Made by a program: the position numbers and the translations under genes. This document shows, piece after piece, positions 1 to 7,554 of a stretch of DNA of 15,100 nucleotides. The DNA is taken from NCBI GenBank assembly GCA_913046155.1, contig CAJWRY010000024.1:1-15100 (forward strand), in the 5' to 3' direction. Each line of letters begins with the position of its first letter. The stretch's first letter is position 1. The notes beneath the pieces are model-generated. The model was not told the DNA's origin, made no database searches, and was given only the letters and a program-made list of their open reading frames with translations. This DNA is from an uncultured Candidatus Nemicrothrix sp. Its GTDB lineage: Bacteria > Actinomycetota > Acidimicrobiia > Acidimicrobiales > UBA8592.

Positions 1-263
1 GAGCGATAAGGCTAGCTCTAATAAACCATCACTATAGGCATTCATGGTCTTGGACACCAGACCTAATGGGAATAGCTGACCAGCGTTTGCGTTCTTGGGT
101 AAATGCTGGTTCAGGGGAGGGAGGATTAGAGCAAGTTAGAAATTGTCTAGACGATGATTTGAATACTCCGGAAGCTGTCAAAGTGCTCGATGCACAAGCA
201 GAAGAAGGAAATGGTGTTTCAGAAGCAGCGAAGTTGCTGGGTGTTAATCTAGATCGTCTTTGA
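1..263 (+). CDS. mshC: mshC, C-terminal fragment: cysteine-GlcN-inositol ligase (mycothiol synthesis), 5' truncated by window edge
   Basis: The frame is open from base 3 to the TGA at 261-263 with no start needed, so this is the 3' end of a gene that begins upstream. The visible 86 residues open with an AIRLALINHHYR segment, followed by a W-x-W pair and the DDDLNTPEAVKVLD segment. Both segments are typical of the helical domain shared by cysteinyl-tRNA synthetase and MshC. The protein ends about 25 residues after DDDLNTP, at LGVNLDRL, so it lacks the longer C-terminal tRNA-binding part of CysS. This favours MshC, the ATP-dependent ligase that joins cysteine to glucosaminyl-inositol in mycothiol synthesis. 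Mycothiol is an actinobacterial thiol, so the call also points to the phylum. The catalytic HIGH and KMSKS regions are outside the window, so a CysS variant cannot be fully excluded. Confidence 0.82.
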   Translation, partial: AIRLALINHHYRHSWSWTPDLMGIADQRLRSWVNAGSGEGGLEQVRNCLDDDLNTPEAVKVLDAQAEEGNGVSEAAKLLGVNLDRL

Positions 264-340
264 AAATGGCTTAGCGTCAAACAAGCTGAGTTTGAATGAA
301 AGAACTCTGTATATTCACAGAAATCATCCATACTGATCGG

Positions 341-346
341 TAACAT
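341..346 (+). promoter_or_regulatory. Putative -10 box (TAACAT) of a leaderless thrS transcript
   Basis: TAACAT lies 6 bases before the thrS ATG at 353, and no Shine-Dalgarno sequence is visible between 264 and 352. This spacing would place transcription initiation at or next to the A of the start codon, the arrangement known for leaderless actinobacterial genes. No convincing -35 box is seen at the standard distance. A TTCACA at 314-319 resembles one but is 21 bases away. Confidence 0.4.
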
Positions 347-352
347 ACATTC

Positions 353-2293
353 ATGACAGCAATAACAATTACTCTCCCTGATGGATCTCAACGGGAATTA
401 GAAGATGGGGCAACTGTTGCTGATCTGGCCCTAGACATTGGAAAGGGCTTAGCAAAGGCAGCAATCATTGCTGAAGTGAATGGTGTAGAGGTTGATCTTG
501 TAACACCACTCGAAGATGGATCGCAAGTGAGCATAATTACCTCAGAAACGGATCAAGGTCTAGAAACCATCAGACATTCCACAGCTCATATTTTAGCTCA
601 GGCTGTTTTGGAGCTATACCCTGGAGCTACTTTCGCTATTGGGCCACCAATAGAAAATGGCTTTTACTACGACTTTGATATTCCAGATGGTGTAGCTATC
701 AAAGAAGAAGAATTGGAAAAGATTGAGCAAAAGATGCGTCAGATTATCCAAGCTGATCAAGCCTTTGTACGAGGAGAAACAACCGTTGAACAGGCGCTAG
801 AAATATTCTCTGCCCACCCATACAAATGCGAAATCATCAAATCTGCTGATAAATCAGAAGTAGATGGCAGCGAGACAATAAGTTTTTACCAAAACGGAGA
901 TGGTTTTGTTGACCTTTGCCGAGGACCTCATGTCCCCTCTACGGGCAAAGTAGCGCACTTTAAATTGATGAGTGTCGCTGGAGCGTATTGGCGAGGCGAT
1001 GAGAACAGGCAAATGCTTCAGCGAATTTATGGAACCGCGTGGGCCACGAAATCGCAACTAAAGGAACACTTGCACAGGCTTGAAGAAGCCGCGAAACGGG
1101 ATCATCGCAAACTAGCTAACGAATTGAATTTATTAAGTTTTCCTTCCGAGCTTGGGGGAGGACTAGCTGTCTGGCATCCCAAAGGCTCAAGCATTAGAAA
1201 GTTAATGGAAGACTATAGTCGTCAACGCCATGAGGATGGCGACTACAAATTCGTTTATACGCCCCATTTAGCGAATTCAGAACTTTTCAAGACCAGTGGC
1301 CATTTGGATTTTTATGCGGAAGGCATGTATCCACCGATGGAAATGGATAATGGAGAGTATTACCCGAAACCAATGAATTGCCCGATGCACTGTTTAATCT
1401 ACAGAGCAGGAACAAAATCTTATAGAGACCTACCTCTAAGACTCTTCGAATTAGGCACCGTTTACCGGTATGAGCGCGCTGGAACACTACATGGATTGAT
1501 GAGAATCAGAGGCTTTACTCAAGATGACGCACATATCTTTACCACAGAGGAAGGATTATCCGATGAGATATCAAATCTTCTAACATTCGTGATGTCTGTC
1601 CTTACAGCCTTTGGATTCAATGATTTCTCTTTCAATCTTTCAACTCGTAATCCCGAGAAATCTGTAGGCTCTGATGAGATTTGGGATAACGCCACTAAGG
1701 CATTAACAGAGGCGCTTGAAAGAGAAGGATTGTCATATAGCGTCAAAGAAGGCGACGCAGCCTTTTATGGTCCCAAAATAGACATTGATGTTGCCGACGC
1801 AATCGGAAGATCATGGCAACTATCGACGATACAGTTGGATTTTAACCTGCCAGATAGATTCAACCTCAGATATATTGACTCTTCCGGCGAACGCAAACGA
1901 CCTGTCATGATCCACAGAGCTTTAATGGGTTCGATAGAGAGATTCTTTGGAGTCCTAATCGAGCACTACGCAGGAGCCTTCCCAGCATGGCTTGCACCAG
2001 TTCAAGTTTCTGTTTTGCCAGTAGCTGAAGAGCACGAGAACTATGCAGAACAAGTAGAGAAAACCCTTCGTGATAAGGGATTTAGAGTCGAATTGGAGCG
2101 GGCTGGTAACTCACTTGGAAAAAGAATCCGTGATGTGAAATCTCAAAAAATTCCTTACGTCTTAGTGGTCGGGAACGATGATATTGAACCTCGCACTGTT
2201 GGGGTTAACCCCAGAGGTGGAGAGGTTGAAAGGGGTGTTCCTCTTGAAAATTTCATTCAAGCCCTTAAGGATGAAGTAAGAAGTCAGCAATGA
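353..2293 (+). CDS. thrS: Threonyl-tRNA synthetase
   Basis: Class II aminoacyl-tRNA synthetase that charges tRNA-Thr in the cytoplasm. At 646 residues it is full length. The domain order is: TGS domain (about 1-62), editing domain with its HxxxH (H75, H79) and DLCRGPH (C189, H193) motifs, catalytic core, and C-terminal anticodon-binding domain (about 545-640). The three zinc ligands that recognise threonine are present: C343 in MNCPMH, H394 in DDAHIF and H521 in VMIHRA. Motif 2 is YRYERAGTLHGL at about 371-382. The ATG at 353 gives an N-terminus that starts directly in the TGS domain, so it is well placed. No Shine-Dalgarno sequence precedes it; a TAACAT box 6 bases upstream suggests a leaderless mRNA. 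The stop overlaps the next start (ATGA), so the HIT gene is probably translationally coupled. The thrS-HIT-pgsA order matches mycobacteria. Confidence 0.98.
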   Translation: MTAITITLPDGSQRELEDGATVADLALDIGKGLAKAAIIAEVNGVEVDLVTPLEDGSQVSIITSETDQGLETIRHSTAHILAQAVLELYPGATFAIGPPIENGFYYDFDIPDGVAIKEEELEKIEQKMRQIIQADQAFVRGETTVEQALEIFSAHPYKCEIIKSADKSEVDGSETISFYQNGDGFVDLCRGPHVPSTGKVAHFKLMSVAGAYWRGDENRQMLQRIYGTAWATKSQLKEHLHRLEEAAKRDHRKLANELNLLSFPSELGGGLAVWHPKGSSIRKLMEDYSRQRHEDGDYKFVYTPHLANSELFKTSGHLDFYAEGMYPPMEMDNGEYYPKPMNCPMHCLIYRAGTKSYRDLPLRLFELGTVYRYERAGTLHGLMRIRGFTQDDAHIFTTEEGLSDEISNLLTFVMSVLTAFGFNDFSFNLSTRNPEKSVGSDEIWDNATKALTEALEREGLSYSVKEGDAAFYGPKIDIDVADAIGRSWQLSTIQLDFNLPDRFNLRYIDSSGERKRPVMIHRALMGSIERFFGVLIEHYAGAFPAWLAPVQVSVLPVAEEHENYAEQVEKTLRDKGFRVELERAGNSLGKRIRDVKSQKIPYVLVVGNDDIEPRTVGVNPRGGEVERGVPLENFIQALKDEVRSQQ

Positions 2294-2826
2294 CGCAATC
2301 TGGAGCATCGCGATTACGAGTCCTCTGGGCTGGGTGGCGGAAATCGTATGTCTCAGGAGAAGTACAAAACGAAGAGAATGTCCAACCACTACCTACTTCA
2401 AGCATCTTTGAAAATATCTTTACGGGTGAAAGCGATACAGGCTCCAATTATGTTCTCTACGAAGGTACCTTTTGTGCTGCGATATTAAACAAATATCCCT
2501 ACGTAAGTGGGCACACTCTGGTGCTGCCGAAAAGGGCGATTCCTGATCTAATACATTTAAGCAATGAGGAAAGTGCGGAACTATGGGAAATCACCAATAA
2601 AGCGGTGAAGGCAATTACAGAGGCGTATCACCCAGATGGAATAAACGTAGGGATGAACATTGGGAAAGCAGCAGGAGCGAGCATCCCAGAACATTTACAC
2701 GTTCATTGTCTTCCTAGATGGGAAGGCGATACAACCTTTCTGACCTCAATCGCCGAGGCAAGGATGATACCTGAAACCCTTACGTCGAGCTACCAGAGGC
2801 TTAAAGAGGTCTGGCCTGCCAGTTAA
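2290..2826 (+). CDS. HIT-family nucleotide phosphorylase/hydrolase (Ap4A phosphorylase-like)
   Basis: A 178-residue histidine-triad protein. The N-terminal RVLWAGWRKSYV corresponds to the W-x-x-W-R-x-x-Y lead-in common in actinobacterial HIT proteins. The YVSGHTLVLPKR strand-turn (about 71-82) and the triad PEHLHVHCLPRW, with H135, H137 and H139, follow. Family members bind the phosphates of nucleotides and cleave dinucleoside polyphosphates through a His-nucleotide intermediate. The M. tuberculosis protein in the same position (Rv2613c, next to thrS and pgsA1) is described as an Ap4A phosphorylase. That orthology is inferred here from position and motifs. Ap4A is a side product of aminoacyl-tRNA synthetases, which makes the thrS coupling sensible. 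The ATG at 2290 overlaps the thrS stop by 4 bases. Whether it acts as phosphorylase or hydrolase cannot be read from the sequence. Confidence 0.9.
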   Translation: MTQSGASRLRVLWAGWRKSYVSGEVQNEENVQPLPTSSIFENIFTGESDTGSNYVLYEGTFCAAILNKYPYVSGHTLVLPKRAIPDLIHLSNEESAELWEITNKAVKAITEAYHPDGINVGMNIGKAAGASIPEHLHVHCLPRWEGDTTFLTSIAEARMIPETLTSSYQRLKEVWPAS

Positions 2827-2851
2827 TTACTCCATCAGCCTAAAAAGAAAT

Positions 2852-2857
2852 TACAAT
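2852..2857 (+). promoter_or_regulatory. Putative -10 box (TACAAT) of a leaderless transcript for the 2864 gene
   Basis: TACAAT matches the TATAAT consensus at five of six positions and ends 6 bases before the ATG at 2864. There is no Shine-Dalgarno sequence in the 37-base gap and no clear -35 box. The spacing suggests transcription starting at the start codon. Confidence 0.45.
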
Positions 2858-2863
2858 TGAAAC

Positions 2864-3367
2864 ATGACAACTGCAGAACATACCGCTGATTCTTTGCCAG
2901 ATGACCTTCAGCCCACGTACGGTGCGGAAGAGTATCAGATTCCGAACAACGATAAAAGAAAATTGGCTGGATACCTCTATCTCTTAACAGGCTTTATCTC
3001 TATTATTTTGTTTGCTCTCTTCAGTGATTCTGCTCTTATCAACAGAGGTTTTCTAATCTCGGGTATTGGAATATGTCTGTTTGGCGCTTATAACCTTTCC
3101 GCTGCAACGAAATGTGAAATAGATGAAAGTGAAGCGCTACAGATTGCGGAGAAAGAACTTGGTTTTGATATCGGTCCTTGCTCCGCACAACTGATGTGGA
3201 GAGGATTGAGAAGTCGTCCTGTTTGGAGAATACTGAGTTATTCATCAGAACCGATTCCCAAGCAACGCGCAGTTCTTTTGATTGATGCAAACACAGCAGG
3301 AATTTTGGAAGCAGTAGTAGAAGAAAATCCTGAAGACTGGGATGCCTCTGCAAAACAAACAGCGTAA
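2864..3367 (+). CDS. Uncharacterised two-helix membrane protein with possible PepSY-like C-terminal domain
   Basis: I do not recognise this 167-residue protein as a named family. It has a polar acidic N-terminus (1-33) and two hydrophobic segments at about 34-53 and 62-80, the second ending in a cysteine-containing ATKCEID turn. A soluble domain of about 80 residues (83-165) follows. That domain starts with a helix (ESEALQIAEKELGF), continues with strands around PVWRILSY and RAVLLIDANTAGILEAVV, and ends with ENPEDW. A helix with AxxIA followed by strands ending in V-x-I-D-A-x-T-x-G resembles the PepSY layout, but this is only a pattern match. The gene lies between the HIT gene and pgsA, where M. 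tuberculosis has no gene. It probably has its own leaderless promoter. A role linked to the envelope or PIM synthesis would be a guess from location. Confidence 0.8.
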   Translation: MTTAEHTADSLPDDLQPTYGAEEYQIPNNDKRKLAGYLYLLTGFISIILFALFSDSALINRGFLISGIGICLFGAYNLSAATKCEIDESEALQIAEKELGFDIGPCSAQLMWRGLRSRPVWRILSYSSEPIPKQRAVLLIDANTAGILEAVVEENPEDWDASAKQTA

Positions 3368-3430
3368 CAAACCAAATGAAGAAACGAAATGCTAGTGTTG
3401 CATATGGTCAAAAGACTGGATGGTGTTTAA

Positions 3431-4045
3431 GTGTTCGATGGCAATTTTCGAAAAGGTGTTGACAGAGTACTTGACCCAATAGGAGTATTCCTAAGCAGGA
3501 TTGGGGTTACTGCTAATGCTTTGACCGCAACTGGAATCGTGATCGCAGGTATAGGATCTGTATTCATAGGTCAGGGACGATTGTTCTTGGGGTTTATATT
3601 CCTAATCCTTACCGGTCTTCCAGATGCTCTTGACGGTGCGGTCGCTAAAGCGAGTGGGACCTCTTCTGTGCGAGGTGCCTTTTTGGATTCAGTGAGTGAC
3701 CGAGTTACAGATATTCTACTATTTTGCGGAATTGCTTGGTACCTGGCATCAAATGAGTCGGGAAGAATTATGATGCTTCCCGTAGCCGTCATGGGAGCGG
3801 CCATGCTTATCTCTTACCAAAGAGCAAAGGCCGAATCTCTTGGGTTTGATGCGAAGGGAGGAATCATGGAGCGAGCCGAGCGATTCATTGTCTTAGCTTT
3901 GGGTTTATTAATAAGCGATATCTTGATCCCTGTCCTGTGGGTAATGCTGGTACTAACGCTGGTAACGGCTTTTCAGCGTTTCTTGAAAGTTTGGAATCAA
4001 GCGACTGCACAGCTTGACAAACCAACTGAGCCACATAGTCCGTAA
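3431..4045 (+). CDS. pgsA: Phosphatidylinositol-phosphate synthase (CDP-alcohol phosphatidyltransferase)
   Basis: A 204-residue integral membrane enzyme that condenses CDP-diacylglycerol with inositol 1-phosphate, giving PI-phosphate, the precursor of phosphatidylinositol and PIMs. The CDP-alcohol phosphotransferase signature runs from D65 to D90, with aspartates D65, D68, D86 and D90 all present and the expected x8-G-x3-D-x3-D spacing. The usual Arg after DGxxA is Lys (K73). The cytoplasmic-loop stretch SYQRAKAESLGF (128-139) followed by GGIMERAERF (143-152) matches the actinobacterial PI-phosphate synthase pattern rather than PgpS/phosphatidylglycerophosphate synthases. Several hydrophobic helices cover most of the protein. 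The start is GTG at 3431: an in-frame TAA at 3428-3430 sits directly before it, so it is the earliest possible start. The TAA stop touches the GTG of the next gene, so the two are translationally coupled. The gene order equals Rv2612c-Rv2611c-Rv2610c. Confidence 0.93.
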   Translation: MFDGNFRKGVDRVLDPIGVFLSRIGVTANALTATGIVIAGIGSVFIGQGRLFLGFIFLILTGLPDALDGAVAKASGTSSVRGAFLDSVSDRVTDILLFCGIAWYLASNESGRIMMLPVAVMGAAMLISYQRAKAESLGFDAKGGIMERAERFIVLALGLLISDILIPVLWVMLVLTLVTAFQRFLKVWNQATAQLDKPTEPHSP

Positions 4046-4957
4046 GTGCTAAACGGAAAATTAATCGTCTCTGCTTACAAGCTTGCATCAAGCATAATTA
4101 AAGCTATTCCTGATCGCTTATTAAGCAGGATAAGTAATGCGCTAGGTCGGTGTGCCTACAGACTGTCATCCAGTAAGCGGGTACTAGTCGAAAGAAACAT
4201 GCACAGAACACACGAAGGTCAAATAACAAACCACGAACTAAGACAAATGACTCGACAAGCTTTCATTAGCTATGCCAAGTATTGGACTGATTCAGCCAAA
4301 ATGCAGTCTCTAACTGACTACCAGATAGATGCTGGATTTACTGTAGAAGGGTTTGAACACATTGAGGATGCCTGGTCTGAGGGGCCAGGGCCAATTCTAG
4401 CTCTACCTCACCTTGGTGGTTGGGAATGGGCGGGGCGATGGCTAACATGTCGACCGAAATTCGAAGTAACAGTTGTAGTGGAGCCACAGCAACCCAAAGA
4501 ACTATTTGAGTTCATGATAAGTTACAGAGAATCATTTGGTATGAACGTCATTCCTTTAGGGCCCAATGCAGGGAAAGAAGTCATTAAAGCCATAAAAAAC
4601 AACCATGTGGTTTGCTTGCTATGCGACCGTGACATTGAGGGCACAGGGGTCAAAGTAACATTTTTCGATGAGGAAACGTCTATTCCAGCTGGACCAGCAA
4701 TGTTATCAATCAGAACTGGTTCCAAAATAATACCTGTTGCTGTCTACCAGCGATCTGAATCTCACCACGCCATTGTTAGACCCCCCCTCAATTCGGAGAG
4801 GCAAGGTAACCTGCGAGAAGACGTGACTAGGATCTCACAAGACATAGCTAGCTCATTTGAAGAATTGATCTTATTGGAACCTGAACAATGGCATTTAATG
4901 TCACCAAATTGGCCAAGCGACCACGAAGCGCTAAGAAAACACCATAGAAAAAGTTAA
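4046..4957 (+). CDS. patA: Phosphatidylinositol mannoside acyltransferase (LpxL/HtrB-type fold)
   Basis: A 303-residue lysophospholipid-acyltransferase-superfamily protein. The catalytic HX4E box is PHLGGWEWAG, with H122 and E127. It is followed by the VVVEPQQPKELFEF segment, NVIPLGPNAG and the VCLLCDRDIEGTGV/FFDEETSIPAGPA block, all characteristic of actinobacterial PatA. PatA adds a fatty acyl chain to the 6-position of the mannose placed on inositol by PimA, at the cytoplasmic face of the membrane. The GTG at 4046 follows the pgsA stop with no gap, which implies coupling. The next gene is pimA, so substrate synthesis and modification are adjacent, as in mycobacteria. The length is typical. 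Function is assigned from family motifs plus context. Confidence 0.92.
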   Translation: MLNGKLIVSAYKLASSIIKAIPDRLLSRISNALGRCAYRLSSSKRVLVERNMHRTHEGQITNHELRQMTRQAFISYAKYWTDSAKMQSLTDYQIDAGFTVEGFEHIEDAWSEGPGPILALPHLGGWEWAGRWLTCRPKFEVTVVVEPQQPKELFEFMISYRESFGMNVIPLGPNAGKEVIKAIKNNHVVCLLCDRDIEGTGVKVTFFDEETSIPAGPAMLSIRTGSKIIPVAVYQRSESHHAIVRPPLNSERQGNLREDVTRISQDIASSFEELILLEPEQWHLMSPNWPSDHEALRKHHRKS

Positions 4958-5000
4958 CTTGAAAAACGGAAATAGCTAGAAAATCGGATACGAATAGAAT

Positions 5001-6149
5001 ATGCGAGTCGGCATGATAAGCCCCTATAGCCTTTCTGTCCCCGGTGGAGTGCAGAATCAAATATTAGCGCTTGCTAAATCTATCAGGAAACTTGGAACTG
5101 ATGTTAGGGTTCTAGGCCCCTGTGATGGTCCACCCCCCGATACTGGGATAACTCCGCTAGGTAATAGTCTGCCAACAGCGACAAACGGCTCCATCGCGCC
5201 TTTAGCTCCAGATGCAGCCGCTCAGTTGCGAGTCATACGAGCATTACGTGATGAGCAGTTTGACGTTTTGCACGTGCATGAACCTCTTGCTCCTGGCCCT
5301 ACAATCACCTCTATCGTTTTGAAGCAAAGCCCCATAGTTGCAACATATCATCGTTCAGGCCATTCAAAATTTTATGATTATTTCAATCGTCCAGCACGTT
5401 GGGTAGCCTCGCGTATCGAAATTAATTGCGCTGTCTCAGAAGAAGCAGCCAGAACTGCAAAAGGTGCCCTTGGCGGAACTTACGAAATCCTCTTCAATGG
5501 AATTGATTTAGACCTATTTGAAACTCGAATAGAAAAGAGCGCTACACCGACGGTCTTATTTCTAGGCCGGCATGAGCCACGCAAAGGTTTACAGGTTCTC
5601 ATTGAAGCTTTTCGCTATCTACCCAATGATGTGCGACTCTGGATAGCATCCGAAGGTCCAGAGACTGAAAAACTAAAAGAGCAGACATCTAATGACGATC
5701 GAATCATTTGGCTAGGGACGATTTCAGATGCGGAGAAAATAAACAGACTTCAAAAGTGTTCTGTTCTATGTGCTCCTTCGCTAGGGGGGGAATCCTTCGG
5801 AATTGTCTTATTGGAGGCAATGGCCGCAAAAACACCTGTTGTTGCTAGCGCTATCCCGGGGTACATGAAGCTTGCCAGGCAGGGGAAGGACGCTTTATTG
5901 ACCAAACCTGGAGATCCAATCTCGCTATCCGATGCATTGCGATCTGTGCTTTTCACTGACAACGTTGCGACCACATTATCGGAATCAGGAAGAGAGAGAG
6001 CCGAGCAATTCTCTATGGATGAGTTGGCTATTCAATATCAAAAAATTTACAAGAGAGCTCTTACTATTAGCCCTGCCGCACCACTTCTCAAAAGGGGTCG
6101 CTACTTTAATTCATCATTATCAATGTCTCGCATCAATAAAAGCAAGTGA
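5001..6149 (+). CDS. pimA: Phosphatidylinositol alpha-mannosyltransferase PimA (GT4 glycosyltransferase)
   Basis: A 382-residue GT-B fold glycosyltransferase of family GT4. It transfers mannose from GDP-mannose to the 2-position of the inositol of phosphatidylinositol, the first committed PIM step, on the inner face of the membrane. Visible motifs are: PGGVQ at 14-18 (glycine loop), HVHEP at 91-95, TYHRSG with H117, LGRHEPRKGL with R190 and K195 (donor phosphate binding), and the GGESFGIVLLEAMA block with the E-x7-E pair at E264 and E272. The N-terminus starts immediately with the first Rossmann strand (MRVGMISPY), which supports the ATG at 5001. The last ~27 residues form a basic, Ser-rich tail with no obvious domain. 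A 43-base gap follows patA, without a clear Shine-Dalgarno sequence. Confidence 0.94.
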   Translation: MRVGMISPYSLSVPGGVQNQILALAKSIRKLGTDVRVLGPCDGPPPDTGITPLGNSLPTATNGSIAPLAPDAAAQLRVIRALRDEQFDVLHVHEPLAPGPTITSIVLKQSPIVATYHRSGHSKFYDYFNRPARWVASRIEINCAVSEEAARTAKGALGGTYEILFNGIDLDLFETRIEKSATPTVLFLGRHEPRKGLQVLIEAFRYLPNDVRLWIASEGPETEKLKEQTSNDDRIIWLGTISDAEKINRLQKCSVLCAPSLGGESFGIVLLEAMAAKTPVVASAIPGYMKLARQGKDALLTKPGDPISLSDALRSVLFTDNVATTLSESGRERAEQFSMDELAIQYQKIYKRALTISPAAPLLKRGRYFNSSLSMSRINKSK

Positions 6150-6194
6150 AGTAATTTCTACATCAGTAAAAATTCGTTATGCTTAGAGCAATAC

Positions 6195-6201
6195 AAAGGA
6201 G
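6195..6201 (+). promoter_or_regulatory. Strong ribosome binding site for lemA (AAAGGAG)
   Basis: AAAGGAG ends 5 bases before the ATG at 6207 and is the clearest Shine-Dalgarno sequence in the window. It fixes the lemA start. A weak sigma70-like pair (TTTCTA at 6155-6160, TATGCT at 6178-6183, spacing 17) lies upstream but is not convincing. Confidence 0.7.
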
Positions 6202-6206
6202 CCTTC

Positions 6207-6755
6207 ATGGGTTTAATAATCGCATTGATCATAATAGGTTTGATTGCAATATTTTCTATATTGCAATACAACGGGTTAGTCAGACTACGTAATGGAACAG
6301 AGAATGCGTGGTCGCAGATAGACGTACAACTCCGAAGGCGTTACGACCTTATCCCAAATCTCGTCAATACCGTCAAAGGATACGCTGAACACGAGCGTGA
6401 AACCTTTGAAGCAGTCACCCAAGCTCGAACAGCTGCAATGGCCGGGCAAACAGTTGGTGAGCAAGCTCAAAACGAGGACTTGCTTAGCGGAGCCCTTAAA
6501 TCTCTATTTGCCGTAGCGGAAGCATACCCCGACTTAAAAGCAAATGAGAATTTTCTTCAGTTGCAAGAAGAACTCGTCAGTACCGAAAGTCGGATAGCGT
6601 TTGCGCGTCAGCACTACAACGACAGTGTCTTGGGGTATAACAATAAAATTGAAACATTCCCATCAAACGTTATTGCTGGAGCCTTTAAATTTAAGCAGGC
6701 AGAATTCTTTGAGACTGAAGATGAGGCTACTGGCCCAGTGGAGGTTAACTTTTAA
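6207..6755 (+). CDS. lemA: LemA family protein
   Basis: A 182-residue LemA protein. It has an N-terminal membrane anchor (about 2-20, very Ile/Leu rich) that leaves the rest outside or in the periplasm-like space. The hallmark region NGTENAWSQIDVQLRRRYDLIPNLV lies in residues 29-53 and is followed by VKGYAEHERETFEAV. The C-terminal helices include ENFLQLQEELVSTESRIAFAR and end with YNNKIETFPSNVIAGAF and a phenylalanine-rich tail. The family forms a helical bundle with unknown biochemical function and is often encoded next to HtpX/M48 proteases or TPM-domain proteins. Here the next gene is M48-like and overlaps by one base (TAATG), so the pair is co-translated. The start is supported by a strong ribosome binding site. 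Confidence 0.95.
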   Translation: MGLIIALIIIGLIAIFSILQYNGLVRLRNGTENAWSQIDVQLRRRYDLIPNLVNTVKGYAEHERETFEAVTQARTAAMAGQTVGEQAQNEDLLSGALKSLFAVAEAYPDLKANENFLQLQEELVSTESRIAFARQHYNDSVLGYNNKIETFPSNVIAGAFKFKQAEFFETEDEATGPVEVNF

Positions 6756-7510
6756 TGGAGCCGCATCAGGCGGTCCGTCGTTCCCTCAGCCTTTTTTTAC
6801 TCTGGTTTCTTGCAAACAGTATTATATTTGCTGTTCTGCTTGCGATGATAGGTATCACGATTCTGTATGCGGTTTTGATAGCAATATTCCTATCAACCAC
6901 CACGACTGTTTTAGCTTACCGACGCATGGAACTTAGGATAATTGCAAAGGTAAATGCAGAAGCCATTGATAAAGGGTCCTATCCGAAATTTGAGAATTTA
7001 GTCGAAGGATTATGCGTGGCGCATGGCTTTAGGAATCCGAACCTTTTCATAATTTCTGATTCAGCTCCAAACATGATGATGGTCGGAAAAAATAGCCCTC
7101 AAGGAAACCTAATAGTCACAACTGGGCTACTCGAAAGAGTAAACAGGGTTGAACTGGAAGGTTTGATAACTCACGAGCTAAGCAGGATACGAAACAGATT
7201 GGCTTTGCTAGACTGCACAACGGCTGTTCTAGTCGCTAAACCTTTCGTTCTTTTGCCGGGCTTTGTAAAGTGGTTGACTGCTAAATTATTTGCCTCTTGG
7301 TCGGTTGCTGAGACTGACCTGCAAGCAGTAAGTCTTACAAGGTATCCAACCGCTCTTGCAAGTGCGTTAAGTAGTTTAAATATTGACGGAAGAGAACCCA
7401 GGGCTAATCCAAAGTTCTGTAGACACCTATGGATAAATCCACCAGCTAACGCATTGATCGAATCTGGATTCAGTACGAGAGATCGCGTAGCTGCATTATC
7501 AGAACTGTGA
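6755..7510 (+). CDS. M48/HtpX-like membrane protein, apparently catalytically dead
   Basis: A 251-residue relative of M48 zinc metalloproteases. Two membrane helices lie at about 11-30 and 33-53. The family-like region PNMMMVGKNSPQGNLIVTTGLL (partly 105-126) leads to the position of the zinc motif, which reads H140-E-L-S-R144 followed by IRNR. Active members have HExxH, so the second His is Arg here. The third ligand, normally Glu in an ExxxD box before a xAVxLTRYP helix, falls on V184 (SVAETD, with D188 retained). The usual C-terminal THPPxxxR loop is reduced to FSTRDRVAAL. The frame is intact and hydrophobicity is kept, so this looks like a maintained pseudoenzyme rather than a decaying gene. 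It overlaps lemA by one base. A role as a binding or regulatory partner of LemA is inference. Confidence 0.85.
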   Translation: MEPHQAVRRSLSLFLLWFLANSIIFAVLLAMIGITILYAVLIAIFLSTTTTVLAYRRMELRIIAKVNAEAIDKGSYPKFENLVEGLCVAHGFRNPNLFIISDSAPNMMMVGKNSPQGNLIVTTGLLERVNRVELEGLITHELSRIRNRLALLDCTTAVLVAKPFVLLPGFVKWLTAKLFASWSVAETDLQAVSLTRYPTALASALSSLNIDGREPRANPKFCRHLWINPPANALIESGFSTRDRVAALSEL

Positions 7511-7554
7511 ACTCAATCACAATAGAAAAGTAAACACAAGTTATGAAATGCCGA

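Noticed and set aside
66..263. A small stand-alone gene starting at the ATG at 66
   Set aside because: The frame is open upstream to base 3 and the upstream residues match MshC, so this ATG is an internal methionine.
292..315. TTGAAT and TATATT as a sigma70-type promoter before thrS
   Set aside because: The spacer is only 12 bases, too short for a functional -35/-10 pair.
306..321. TCTGT / ACAGA short hairpin upstream of thrS
   Set aside because: A 5-bp stem without a T-run; also far too short for a T-box leader.
5932..6186. An 84-codon plus-strand frame overlapping the 3' end of pimA
   Set aside because: No family features; it lies inside the PimA coding region in a different frame.
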